Origin: Leucobacter sp. wl10
GTDB taxonomy: Bacteria > Actinomycetota > Actinomycetes > Actinomycetales > Microbacteriaceae
DNA length: 64,000 nucleotides
Reading direction: 5' to 3'
Assembly (NCBI RefSeq): GCF_003569785.1
Contig: NZ_KZ984004.1
Coordinates: forward strand, 1-64,000
Shown here in pieces: positions 38,549 through 47,051 of the stretch (positions are counted from its first letter, which is position 1; each line of letters opens with the position of its first letter). A program made the translations under genes and the position numbers. Under the pieces are notes generated by a model, which saw nothing but the letters and a program-made list of their open reading frames with translations, made no database searches and was not told the origin of the DNA.

Positions 38549-40293
38549 CGGCGCTACCGCTGGCGCGCGGCAGGGCGCTCGTCTCATCGCTCGGCCGCGA
38601 CATGAGACCGGACCGCGCCCGATGGCTCGCGGGCGTCGGGCTCACGATCGCGGCAGCGCTCGCCGGGCTCGTGCTCCCCTTCGGGGTGGCCTACCTGGTC
38701 GACGGCGCGCGCGGCGGGGGCGAGCCGCGGCTCGGGACCGCGCTCCTCCTGACCGCGGGGCCGGTGATCGCGAGCGCCGTGCTGAGCACCCTCGGCAGCA
38801 TGGCGATGAATCGCGCCATCCATCGAGGCCTGGCGCGCATCAGGATGCGCGCCGTCGAGAGGGCCCTCGAGCTGCCGGCCGAGGCCGTCTCCGGGGCCGC
38901 CGTGCGCGCAGACCTGCTCAGCCGCATCGGCGACGATCTCGCGGTGGCCTCCCGCACCGCGAGCGCGCTGCTGACCCCCTGGGTGCTCGCGTTGACGACG
39001 GTCTCGGTGACCATCGGCGGGCTCGCGCTGCTCAATCCGTGGCTGGCGCTGGCGGGGCTGGCGGCGGCGCCCGTCTACGTCCTCGCGATCCGCTGGTACC
39101 TCCCCCGCTCGGCACCGCTGTACCGGGCGGAGCGCGAGGCGTCGGCCGAACGCACCGGGGCCTTCGTGGCTCTGCACGACGGAGCAGAGACCATCCGCGC
39201 CTACGCGGGCCACGAGGCCGCTGCCGATCGGGTCCGGGGCGCCTCGGATCGAGCCAGGGTCGCGGCGAGGACGGCTCTGTGGTTCTCGACCGCGTGGGGG
39301 AAGTGGATCAATTTCGCCGAGTTCGCGGGACTCGCCGCGATCCTCGCCGCGGGGTACGCTCTGGTCGGCGCCGATGCCGCCACGATCGGGCAGGTGTCGG
39401 CGGCGACGCTGTTCTTCCACCGGCTCTTCAATCCGATCGGCGTCATCGTCATGAGCTTCGACGACATGCAGGTCGCGGCGGCCGCGCTCTCGCGCGTGCT
39501 CGGGGTGCCCGAGGCCGACGCGGCACGGGAGGTCGGCGGCGCGAAGCTCCTGCCGGGACTCGTGGAGCTGCGAGACGTCGGCCACCGGTACGACGGGACC
39601 TCCGTGCTCGACGGGATCTCGCTGACGATCGAGCCGGGCCAGCACGCGGTGCTGATCGGCCGGAGCGGATCGGGCAAGTCGACGCTCGCGAGCATCATCG
39701 CCGGCGCACGACGACCCGCCCGGGGGGCGGCTCTCATCGACGGGGAGGAGGCCGACGACAGGCGCGAAGGCGCCTCCCTCGTCTACGTGCCGCAGCGCTC
39801 CCACCTCTTCCGCGGAACGGTCGCCGACAACCTGCGCCTGGCATCCTCCGACGCCGATGCGGCGTCGATGGCGCGGGCTCTCGAGCGGACGGGGGCGGGC
39901 TGGGTCATGGAGCACCCGCTCGGGCTCGACCAGGTCGTGGATCACCGGCTCAGGTCTGATCCGGTGCGCCGCGCGCAACTGGTGCTCGCGCAGACCGCCC
40001 TCGCGAATCCGCGGCTCCTCATCGCCGACGAGATCACGGCGGGCCTCGGCCGGCGCCAGGCGGAGATCGTCGAGAACGCCTTCGCCGGCATCGCCGCGTC
40101 GGCCACGACGGTCAGCGTCGCGCATCGGCTCTCGCAGGTCCGCCTGGCTGACCGCGTGCTCGTGCTCGATTCGGGCCGCGTCGTCGAAGACGGCAGCCAC
40201 GAGCGCCTGCTCGCCGACGGCGGGCCCTACGCCCGGTTCTGGCGGGCCTGGGAGTCCGCGCACACCGGTGATTCGAGTGAGGAGTCGCGATGA
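38545..40293 (+). CDS. ABC exporter-fold half-transporter with active ATP site
   Basis: This 582-residue protein has six transmembrane helices and an ATPase domain with intact Walker A (GRSGSGKSTLAS, about residue 371), Q-loop (YVPQRSHLFRGT), Walker B (RLLIADE) and H-loop (SVAHRLSQ). The signature position reads RSDPVRRAQLVLAQ, so LSGGQ is missing. Paired with the previous gene product it gives one complete composite ATP site and one fully dead one. The arrangement in an iron-box operon recalls IrtAB-type siderophore transporters, so ferric-siderophore import or siderophore export are the leading roles. Overlaps the next gene by ATGA. Confidence 0.92.
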   Translation: MTALPLARGRALVSSLGRDMRPDRARWLAGVGLTIAAALAGLVLPFGVAYLVDGARGGGEPRLGTALLLTAGPVIASAVLSTLGSMAMNRAIHRGLARIRMRAVERALELPAEAVSGAAVRADLLSRIGDDLAVASRTASALLTPWVLALTTVSVTIGGLALLNPWLALAGLAAAPVYVLAIRWYLPRSAPLYRAEREASAERTGAFVALHDGAETIRAYAGHEAAADRVRGASDRARVAARTALWFSTAWGKWINFAEFAGLAAILAAGYALVGADAATIGQVSAATLFFHRLFNPIGVIVMSFDDMQVAAAALSRVLGVPEADAAREVGGAKLLPGLVELRDVGHRYDGTSVLDGISLTIEPGQHAVLIGRSGSGKSTLASIIAGARRPARGAALIDGEEADDRREGASLVYVPQRSHLFRGTVADNLRLASSDADAASMARALERTGAGWVMEHPLGLDQVVDHRLRSDPVRRAQLVLAQTALANPRLLIADEITAGLGRRQAEIVENAFAGIAASATTVSVAHRLSQVRLADRVLVLDSGRVVEDGSHERLLADGGPYARFWRAWESAHTGDSSEESR

Positions 40294-41183
40294 CCGACCC
40301 GGGTGCCTACGGGACGACCGCGTACGCGCCGGAGCCGCCTGCCGCGACGGGACCCGCCGCGAGCCTCCGGGGCACCGGCATCTCCGTCGCGTTCGGCGGC
40401 GCCACCGCCCTCGACCGCGTCGGGATCGCGATGAGAACGGGAGCCGTGACGGCGCTCGTCGGGCCCAACGGGTCGGGCAAGTCGACGCTGCTCCGCACCC
40501 TGGCCAGGCTGCTGCGCCCGAACGCGGGAACGGTCGGCCTCTCCGATGTCGATGACGCCCAGCTCCTCTCGCCGAAGGCGTTCGCCCGTCGCGTCAGCAT
40601 GCTGGCGCAGCAGCGGCCGATCCCGGCCGGCATCACCGTGGAGGACCTCGTCGGCTACGGGCGGCACCCGCACCGATCCGGCTGGCGCGGGCACGACGAA
40701 GCCGGCGCCTCGGCGATCGAGCGAGCGCTGCGCCTCACCGGGCTCGCCCCGCTGCGCGCGGAGACGCTGGAGACGCTGTCCGGCGGGCAGCTGCAGCGCG
40801 CCTGGCTGGCGAGCGCGCTCGCCCAGGACACCGAGGTGCTGCTCCTCGACGAGCCCACCAACCATCTCGACCTGCGCTATCAAGCCGAGACGCTCGACCT
40901 GATCCGGGCGCTCGCCGACGAGCACGGCGTCACCGTCGGCGTCGTCCTGCACGACCTCGCCCACGCGGCGGAGATCGCCGATGTCGTCGCGATCATGCAC
41001 GCCGGGCGGGTGGTCGCGAACGACAGCCCGCCCCGCGCGCTCACGCCGGAGCTCCTCAGCGAGGTCTACGAGATTCCGATCGAGGTCGACGAGGACCCGA
41101 TCGACGGCACGCTCGAGATCCGCGTTCGGCGCAACCGAGCGAGGCGCGAGCGCCTGACGCCGGCGGAGGGCGCCGGGCGGTGA
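40290..41183 (+). CDS. FecE-type siderophore ABC ATPase
   Basis: This 297-residue ATPase of the FecE/FepC group energises the FecCD permease. Walker A is GPNGSGKST (about residue 60), followed by signature LSGGQLQRAWLASAL and Walker B VLLLDEPTNHLDLR. A 25-residue Pro/Ala-rich N-terminal extension precedes the domain. It is coupled to the preceding exporter half by an ATGA overlap, which ties export-fold and import-fold transporters into one translational chain. Confidence 0.94.
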   Translation: MTDPGAYGTTAYAPEPPAATGPAASLRGTGISVAFGGATALDRVGIAMRTGAVTALVGPNGSGKSTLLRTLARLLRPNAGTVGLSDVDDAQLLSPKAFARRVSMLAQQRPIPAGITVEDLVGYGRHPHRSGWRGHDEAGASAIERALRLTGLAPLRAETLETLSGGQLQRAWLASALAQDTEVLLLDEPTNHLDLRYQAETLDLIRALADEHGVTVGVVLHDLAHAAEIADVVAIMHAGRVVANDSPPRALTPELLSEVYEIPIEVDEDPIDGTLEIRVRRNRARRERLTPAEGAGR

Positions 41184-41239
41184 CGCCCGCCGCCCTCCGA
41201 TTGCCGCTCAGACCCGATACCACGATGAGAAGGAGCACG

Positions 41240-42244
41240 ATGCAACTCAGACGGAAACTGATGGCCGGCGCCGCGGCCGCGGTCATCGCGACGGCGCTGA
41301 CCGGGTGCGGCACGACGGAGGCCGCGGTGGAGCCGGCGAACGAGGCCCCGGCCGGCCAGGCCATCACCGTACTCGATTACCAGGGCCAGGAGGTCACCCT
41401 CGAGAACGGCCCCGCGAAGCGGGTGGTCGCCCTCGAGTGGGAGCAGGCCGAGATCTTCACGAGCCTCGGGATCGATCTCGTCGGCGTCGCGGATGTCGCG
41501 GGCTACACGAGCTGGGCGGGCAACTCCGTCCCCCTGAGCGGCAAGCCCGCCGATGTCGGCACCCGTGGAGAGCCGAGCGTGGAGGCGATCGCCGAGCTCG
41601 AGCCCGACCTCATCGTGGGCAGCGCGAGCTCTGTCCCCGACGCGGTCCGCGGGCAGCTCGACCGGGTGGCGCCGATCCTGCTGCTGGGGGCCTCGGCCAC
41701 CGGCACGGACGACGGACCGCTTGAGCGGATGAAGTACGTGGTCGACACCTTCGCGAAGACCGTCGACCGGGCCGACGAGGGCAAGAAGCTCTTCGGCGAC
41801 TTCAGCGACAAGCTCGACGCGAACGCCCGGCGCATCGCGAAGGCGGGGGCGGCGGGCACGCCCGCGACCTTCACGTCCATCTACGAGAGCGGGGGCAGCA
41901 TCGTGTTCCGCCTCGAGGGCGAGGGATCGCTGACCCAGGGGGTGCTCGACCGGCTCGGCCTGCAGGCCGCCTACACGGGCAAGGTCGAGGAGTACGGCCT
42001 CGCCTCCTCGGACATCGAGGGGCTCACGGAGTTTCCCGATGACGCCTGGCTCTTCTACTGGGCCAATGCGGACTCCGACGACCCGGTCGCCACCCAGCTG
42101 AAGGGCAACGGCGTCTGGGACGGGCTGCCGATGGTGCAGGCGGATCGCGTTCGCGGCGTGGCCGACGGCGTCTGGCTGTACGGCGGGCCCGTATCCCTCG
42201 GCCTCTTCAGCGATGAGATCGCGAACGTCATGACGGCTCGATGA
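41240..42244 (+). CDS. iron-siderophore binding lipoprotein
   Basis: This 334-residue FhuD/FecB-type receptor has a signal peptide ending in the lipobox LTGC (Cys about residue 23). The mature part opens with ITVLDYQGQEVTLENGPAKR, typical of periplasmic-binding class III proteins. The ATG at 41240 is chosen over earlier in-frame starts because AAGGAG lies five bases upstream. Its stop overlaps the permease start by 4 bp. It would capture a ferric siderophore at the membrane surface. The specific ligand is not evident. Confidence 0.93.
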   Translation: MQLRRKLMAGAAAAVIATALTGCGTTEAAVEPANEAPAGQAITVLDYQGQEVTLENGPAKRVVALEWEQAEIFTSLGIDLVGVADVAGYTSWAGNSVPLSGKPADVGTRGEPSVEAIAELEPDLIVGSASSVPDAVRGQLDRVAPILLLGASATGTDDGPLERMKYVVDTFAKTVDRADEGKKLFGDFSDKLDANARRIAKAGAAGTPATFTSIYESGGSIVFRLEGEGSLTQGVLDRLGLQAAYTGKVEEYGLASSDIEGLTEFPDDAWLFYWANADSDDPVATQLKGNGVWDGLPMVQADRVRGVADGVWLYGGPVSLGLFSDEIANVMTAR

Positions 42245-44331
42245 CCCGTCAGGCGAGCGGGGCCGCGGCGGTCGCGGCGCCGGAGCCGAGGACCGGGACC
42301 GGGAGGCGACGAGGACCGGTCCTCGTCGCCTCGGCCGCGATGCTCTGGCTTCTGCTCGCCGCTTTCGCGCACCTGCAGCAGGGCACGGCGTCTCTCGACC
42401 CGAGCACGCTGTGGAGCGCGGCGTTCGGCGGCGACGTTCCGCGGGCCACCGCGATTCTGCTGGAGTCGCGCATCCCGCGCCTGCTGGCCGCGCTCTTCGT
42501 GGGGGTCGCCCTCGGAGCATCAGGGGCCGCGCTGCAGTCCGTGCTGCGCAACCCGCTCGCCTCCCCCGACACGCTCGGCGTGGGCGCCGGAGCGTCGCTG
42601 GCGCTCACGCTCTCCGCCGTCGCCGGGCTGTCGGCGGGGCCGATCGGCGGGATACTGACGGCGTTCTTCGGCGGCCTCCTCGCCGCCGTCGCGGTCATCG
42701 GGCTCACCGCGGGAGGCGCGCTCACCCCGATGCGGCTCGTGCTGGCCGGTTCGGTGCTCGCCCTCGGGCTCTCCTCGGTGTCCTCCGCCCTGCTGATCCT
42801 CTTTCCCTGGGAGACCCAGGGGCTCTTCGCGTGGGGCGCCGGATCCCTCGCGCAGAACGGCTCGGGCGCGCTCTCGAGGCTGCTGCCCGTACTGGTGGCG
42901 GCGTTCGCCGTGCTGCTCGCGCTCGCCCGGCGGCTCGACCTCATGCAGCTCGGGGACGACGCCGCGGCATCGTTCGGCGTTCGAGTCGCGCGCACGCGCC
43001 TCATCGTGATCGTCAGCGCGGTCGCGCTCACCGCGGCGTCGGTCACGGTCGCCGGGCCGATCGGCTTCGTCGGCCTCTGCGCCCCCGCGCTCCTGCGGGT
43101 GCTGACGCCGGCGATACCGGGCCTGCGGCACCAGCGCGTCTTCATCGGGTTGAGCGCCGTCGTCGGCGTCGCCCTACTGCTCACCGCCGACGTCGCACTC
43201 CGCGCCCTCTTCGGGGGCGCGGCCGGTGTCGCGATCCCCACGGGCGTTCTGACGAGCGTGCTCGGCGCCGTCTTCCTGATCGTGCTCGCGCGGCGGCTCC
43301 CGTCGGGCCGAGGCGACGGCGAATCGCTCGCCACGATGCTGACGGGCTCGGCCTGGGGACGGCTGCATCCCCGCACGATCATCGCGATCGCGGGCGCGCT
43401 GCTCGTGGCCTCGGTGTTCGCCGCCGTGCTTCTGGGCGACCGGCTCGTGCTGCTCGGCGATGTCGCGAACTGGCTGCGCGGTTCGGCATCGGCGGTCATC
43501 GACATCACGCTCGGATCCCGGGTGCCCCGCGTCGCCGGAGCCGTCCTCGCGGGCGCCGGCCTCGCGCTCGCGGGAGTCTGCATGCAGTCGGTCACACGGA
43601 ACCCGCTCGCCGAGCCGGGCCTCCTGGGCGTCTCGGCGAGCGCCGGGCTCGGGGCGGTCACCGTGATCACGCTCGTCGACGGGCGGTCGGACGCGCTGGT
43701 GTTCGCCGCGGCCGCCGTCATGGCCGCCGTCTCGACCGCGTTCCTCGCGCTCGCGGGCCGCGGCGGGCAGCTCAGGCTGGTGCTCGTGGGCGTCGGCATC
43801 GGCGCCGCGGCGAGCGCGCTGACGACGCTTGCGATCGTGAAGACGGACCCCTTCAACCAGGTGCTCGCCCTGACCTGGCTCGGGGGCTCGACGTACGGCA
43901 CGACCTGGGCCGTGCTGCTGCCGCTGGCGCTGCTGGTGTCGGCGGGGACGCTGCTCGCCGCGAGATGGCACCGCGAGCTCGACCTCCTGCAGTTCGACGA
44001 CGTCACTCCACGGGTGCTGGGCGTGCACGTGAGCAGGTACCGGCTCGCCTGCATCGCCCTCGCCGCCGGTCTCTCCGCGGCGGCGACGGCCGGCATCGGC
44101 GTGATCGGCTTCGCGGGGCTCGTCGCCCCCCACGCGGCCCGGCTGCTGGTGGGCAAACGGCACGCGACGATGACGCCGCTGGCCATGCTCCTGGGCGCGG
44201 TCCTCGTGGTGGTCAGCGACCTCATCGGACGCGCGGCCATCGCTCCCGCGCAGCTCCCCGCGGGTCTCATGGTCGCGCTGATCGGGACCCCGTACTTCCT
44301 GTGGCTGCTCCATCGGCTGCGCACGGTCTGA
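42241..44331 (+). CDS. fused double FecCD siderophore permease
   Basis: At 696 residues this is two FecCD domains joined in one chain (roughly 1-340 and 355-690), predicted to have about 20 helices, like FhuB. Each half carries the family start-like SRIPRLLAALFVGVALGASG and SRVPRVAGAVLAGAGLALAG and the GxxGFVGL/GVIGFAGLVAPH motif. One polypeptide thus provides the whole membrane channel that normally needs two genes. It ends the operon. Confidence 0.94.
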   Translation: MTRQASGAAAVAAPEPRTGTGRRRGPVLVASAAMLWLLLAAFAHLQQGTASLDPSTLWSAAFGGDVPRATAILLESRIPRLLAALFVGVALGASGAALQSVLRNPLASPDTLGVGAGASLALTLSAVAGLSAGPIGGILTAFFGGLLAAVAVIGLTAGGALTPMRLVLAGSVLALGLSSVSSALLILFPWETQGLFAWGAGSLAQNGSGALSRLLPVLVAAFAVLLALARRLDLMQLGDDAAASFGVRVARTRLIVIVSAVALTAASVTVAGPIGFVGLCAPALLRVLTPAIPGLRHQRVFIGLSAVVGVALLLTADVALRALFGGAAGVAIPTGVLTSVLGAVFLIVLARRLPSGRGDGESLATMLTGSAWGRLHPRTIIAIAGALLVASVFAAVLLGDRLVLLGDVANWLRGSASAVIDITLGSRVPRVAGAVLAGAGLALAGVCMQSVTRNPLAEPGLLGVSASAGLGAVTVITLVDGRSDALVFAAAAVMAAVSTAFLALAGRGGQLRLVLVGVGIGAAASALTTLAIVKTDPFNQVLALTWLGGSTYGTTWAVLLPLALLVSAGTLLAARWHRELDLLQFDDVTPRVLGVHVSRYRLACIALAAGLSAAATAGIGVIGFAGLVAPHAARLLVGKRHATMTPLAMLLGAVLVVVSDLIGRAAIAPAQLPAGLMVALIGTPYFLWLLHRLRTV

Positions 44332-44372
44332 GGCGCCCCGTCGCGGGCGGGGCGAACCGCCGCACCCGGGTA

Positions 44373-44591
44373 CTACGAGAGCTCGGCGTCGGCGTCCTCG
44401 TCGTCGAGCGGCACGGCCCGCTGCTGCTCGACCCAGTCGCCCTCGCTGACCGGCTGCTTCGCCGCCGCGAGCGGCTGCGGCGCCTCGTCGTCCTCGTTCG
44501 GGTCGACCGGCGCCAGCTGCTCCAGCCGGTCGGCCTCGGGGATCTCGGCCTCGGGGTCGTCCCCGCGACCATTGAAACGATCGGCGGTCAT
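44373..44591 (-). CDS. small acidic protein
   Basis: This 72-residue, highly acidic protein (more than 20 Asp/Glu) has no hydrophobic segment and is predicted to be largely disordered. It contains EADRLEQLAPVDPNEDD and SEGDWVEQQRAVPLDDEDAD. Similar short acidic proteins are encoded widely in actinobacteria without known function. It is convergent with the iron operon and precedes the DinB gene on the same strand. Confidence 0.65.
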   Translation of the reverse strand: MTADRFNGRGDDPEAEIPEADRLEQLAPVDPNEDDEAPQPLAAAKQPVSEGDWVEQQRAVPLDDEDADAELS

Positions 44592-44642
44592 CTCCGCTCC
44601 TTCCGCTCGGCGCGTGTTCTCGGATCCGGGGGTACCGGCACC

Positions 44643-45155
44643 CTACTCGAAGGCCCCGGGGCCCATGCCTGCGATGTAGGCGGCCTGCGCCACGTGCTCC
44701 GCGGCATCGACCGAGATGCTCACGAGGCGCGAGGCCCGCGTGACGGGCGGGTCCCAGCCCTCGTCGACAACCTCCGCGAGCGCCGCATCGTCGAGCGATT
44801 CGAGGTAGGCGATCTGCGCACCGACGACGGCGCTCAGGTGCTCGAGCAGCAGCTCGGGATCGCCGACCTCGACGGCCCGCGCCTGCCGGGCGGTGTGGCC
44901 GTACCCCATCTCGTGCGGCCCGAGGTCGAGGGCGAAGCGGCGGTCGAAGCCGTCCGAGAGCCAGACGGTCTCGCGCCCCGACAGCGCCGCGAGCTGCTCG
45001 TCGAGCTCGCGGGCGGCGTGCCACAGCAGCCACGCGATGGAGTTGTCGTGGTGCGGATGCGCGTTCAGCAGCTCCGGGGTCAGCGATCCCCTCAGCATCT
45101 CGGCCGCCCGTCGGGGGCGGTCGGCCAGATCCTTGAGTATCTCGGTGGCGTTCAT
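44643..45155 (-). CDS. DinB-fold protein
   Basis: The 170 residues are a four-helix bundle of the DinB/YfiT superfamily. Three His residues that bind metal in this fold are visible in HPHHDNSIAWLLWHAARELD and AAEHVAQAAYIAGM. Many actinobacterial relatives are mycothiol-dependent transferases or unknowns. It stands apart from the thiamine-precursor operon to its right (98 bp). Confidence 0.85.
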   Translation of the reverse strand: MNATEILKDLADRPRRAAEMLRGSLTPELLNAHPHHDNSIAWLLWHAARELDEQLAALSGRETVWLSDGFDRRFALDLGPHEMGYGHTARQARAVEVGDPELLLEHLSAVVGAQIAYLESLDDAALAEVVDEGWDPPVTRASRLVSISVDAAEHVAQAAYIAGMGPGAFE

Positions 45156-45253
45156 ACCGGCCACGATAGGCGCGGATCGCGATCTTCGCCAGTGCCTGCG
45201 GGTCAGCCGCTCCCGCCATTGTCGTCGGGCTGCGCCGGCCGGGACCGGCGGCC

Positions 45254-45469
45254 CTAGTGCAGGACGAAGGTGAGCAGCAGCAGCGACTCCTCGTCTGCCT
45301 CCACGGCGCGCCTGGCGGCCGGAACCTCGAGCAGGTCGCCGGCGCGCAGCTCGTGCACCGATCCGGTGTCGAGATTCAGGAAGCGCACCGCGCCCTCGAC
45401 CACCAGCAGCGTCGCCTCCCCCGGATTGTCCTGCTCCGGCAGCTCGCACGCGACGCTCCGCGGGGTCAC
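45254..45469 (-). CDS. small cupin protein
   Basis: This is a 71-residue, single-domain cupin (EATLLVVEGAVRFLNLD then LRAGDLLEVPA). Its GTG at 45469 overlaps the ABC ATPase stop (GTGA), making it the last gene of the TPP-riboswitch operon. It lacks the usual metal-binding His pair in a clear form. A role in handling or sensing the imported thiamine precursor is inferred from position only. Confidence 0.75.
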   Translation of the reverse strand: MTPRSVACELPEQDNPGEATLLVVEGAVRFLNLDTGSVHELRAGDLLEVPAARRAVEADEESLLLLTFVLH

Positions 45470-46245
45470 AGGGTTCGTCCGGACGCCGCCGCGAGCAGCC
45501 CGTGCAGCCGCTCCTCGAGCGCCGGCACGCGCGGGTCGGTGACGAACCCGTCGATGCGCGAGATGCCGCGGTCGACGAGCACCTCTCCGGCCAGCGGTCC
45601 CGGAGCCGAGGGCAGCACGAGCACGCGGTCGGCGAGACGCAGGGCCTCGCGGATGTCGTGCGTGATGAGCAGGATGCTCCACTCGTTGAGCCGCCAGATG
45701 CCGAGCAGCCAGCGCTGCAGCTCGTCGCGGGTGATCGCGTCGAGCGCGCCGAAGGGCTCGTCGAGCAGGAGCACGGGGCGATCCTGCACCACGGCGCGCA
45801 GGAACGACACCCGCTGCCGCATGCCGCCCGACAGCTGCCGCGGGTACATCCGCTCTGTGCCGACGAGCCCGAACGGCTCGAGCAGCCGCGCCACCCGCTC
45901 TCGCGCCTCGCCTCGCGGCACCCCCGCCACCTCGAGGCCGACGCCCGCGTTGTCGACGATGCGGCGCCAGGGCAGCAGCACGTCGCGCTGCGGCATGTAC
46001 GCGAAGGGGCGGTCGCGAACCGGCACCGGTGCGCCGCCGAAGCGGATCTCTCCGACGTCGGGATGGAGCGCACCCGTGAGGATCGAGAGCAGCGTCGACT
46101 TGCCGCTGCCGCTCGCGCCCACGAGCGCCACGATCTCGCCGGGCGAGATCCCGAACGAGACGCGATCCAGCACGCGCCGCGCGCCGAGGCTCACGCCCAG
46201 CCCGCGCACCTCGAGCGCCCCGCGCGCACGCGCCGCCGCGCTCAC
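45466..46245 (-). CDS. HMP/thiamine-precursor ABC ATPase (ThiZ-like)
   Basis: This 259-residue ATPase of the SsuB/TauB/ThiZ group has Walker A GASGSGKST, Q-loop AYMPQRD, signature LSGGMRQRVSFLRAV, Walker B VLLLDEPFGALD and switch His LLITHDIREAL. The GTG at 46245 overlaps the permease stop by 4 bp. With the permease and binding protein it forms an importer whose TPP riboswitch points to hydroxymethylpyrimidine or a related pyrimidine. Confidence 0.92.
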   Translation of the reverse strand: MSAAARARGALEVRGLGVSLGARRVLDRVSFGISPGEIVALVGASGSGKSTLLSILTGALHPDVGEIRFGGAPVPVRDRPFAYMPQRDVLLPWRRIVDNAGVGLEVAGVPRGEARERVARLLEPFGLVGTERMYPRQLSGGMRQRVSFLRAVVQDRPVLLLDEPFGALDAITRDELQRWLLGIWRLNEWSILLITHDIREALRLADRVLVLPSAPGPLAGEVLVDRGISRIDGFVTDPRVPALEERLHGLLAAASGRTL

Positions 46246-47051
46246 CGCTCGCCCCCCTGCTCGATGCGCAGCCAGGGCGCGCAGCACCGCTCGATCAGCA
46301 CCACCGCGGCGTAGAGCGCGAGGGTGAGCACGGTGCTCATGAGCACCGCGGCGAGCACGAGGTCGGTGCGGAAGACGTTCTTGGCCGACTGCATGTAGAC
46401 GCCGAGCCCGGCCGCCGCGCCCGCATACTCCGCGAAGATGGCGCCCACCACGGCGTAGGTGATGGAGATGCGCAGCGCCGAGAAGAACGAGGCCGTGGCG
46501 GCGGGCAGCCGGATCACGCGGAACACGATGGCGCGCCCGGCGCCCATCGAGCGCAGCAGGTGCTCGGCCTCGGGGTCGGCTGAGCCGAAGCCGCGCAGCA
46601 ACCCGACCACCATCGGGAAGAAGGTGACGAAGGCCACGAGCAGGATCTTGGGCAGCAGGCCGAAACCGAACCACAGCACCACGAGCGGTGCGAGCGCGAT
46701 GAGCGGCAGCGTCTGGCTGACGATGAGCAGCGGCAGCAGCGCCCGTCGCAGCGGCTCCGAGAAGTCGAGCAGCGCGGCGGTGGCGAACGCGACCGTCACC
46801 GACAGCGCGAAGCCGAGGAGCGTGGCGGTGAGGGTCGGGACCGTGTGCTGCAGCAGCGCGCCGCGCTCGGCGATGCCCGACGCGACGATGCGGGTGGGCG
46901 CCGGCAGCATGTCGGCCGGCACCAGACCCGCCGATGACACGGCCTGCCAGATAGCGAGCAGCGCGAGGGACGCGAAAACCGGGGGGATCGCCGCGCCCGC
47001 GAGGCGCGCGGCCGTCGACGCCCCCGGATCGGCCCCCCGCCTCCGCATCAC
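46242..47051 (-). CDS. HMP/thiamine-precursor ABC permease (ThiX-like)
   Basis: This 269-residue permease has six helices and the BPD-type EAA loop around DPEAEHLLRSMGAGRAIVFR and VIRLPAATASFF. ATGA couples it to the binding protein upstream, and GTGA to the ATPase downstream. The TPP riboswitch upstream of the operon and the NMT1-like receptor identify it as a ThiXYZ-type importer. Confidence 0.9.
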   Translation of the reverse strand: MMRRRGADPGASTAARLAGAAIPPVFASLALLAIWQAVSSAGLVPADMLPAPTRIVASGIAERGALLQHTVPTLTATLLGFALSVTVAFATAALLDFSEPLRRALLPLLIVSQTLPLIALAPLVVLWFGFGLLPKILLVAFVTFFPMVVGLLRGFGSADPEAEHLLRSMGAGRAIVFRVIRLPAATASFFSALRISITYAVVGAIFAEYAGAAAGLGVYMQSAKNVFRTDLVLAAVLMSTVLTLALYAAVVLIERCCAPWLRIEQGGER

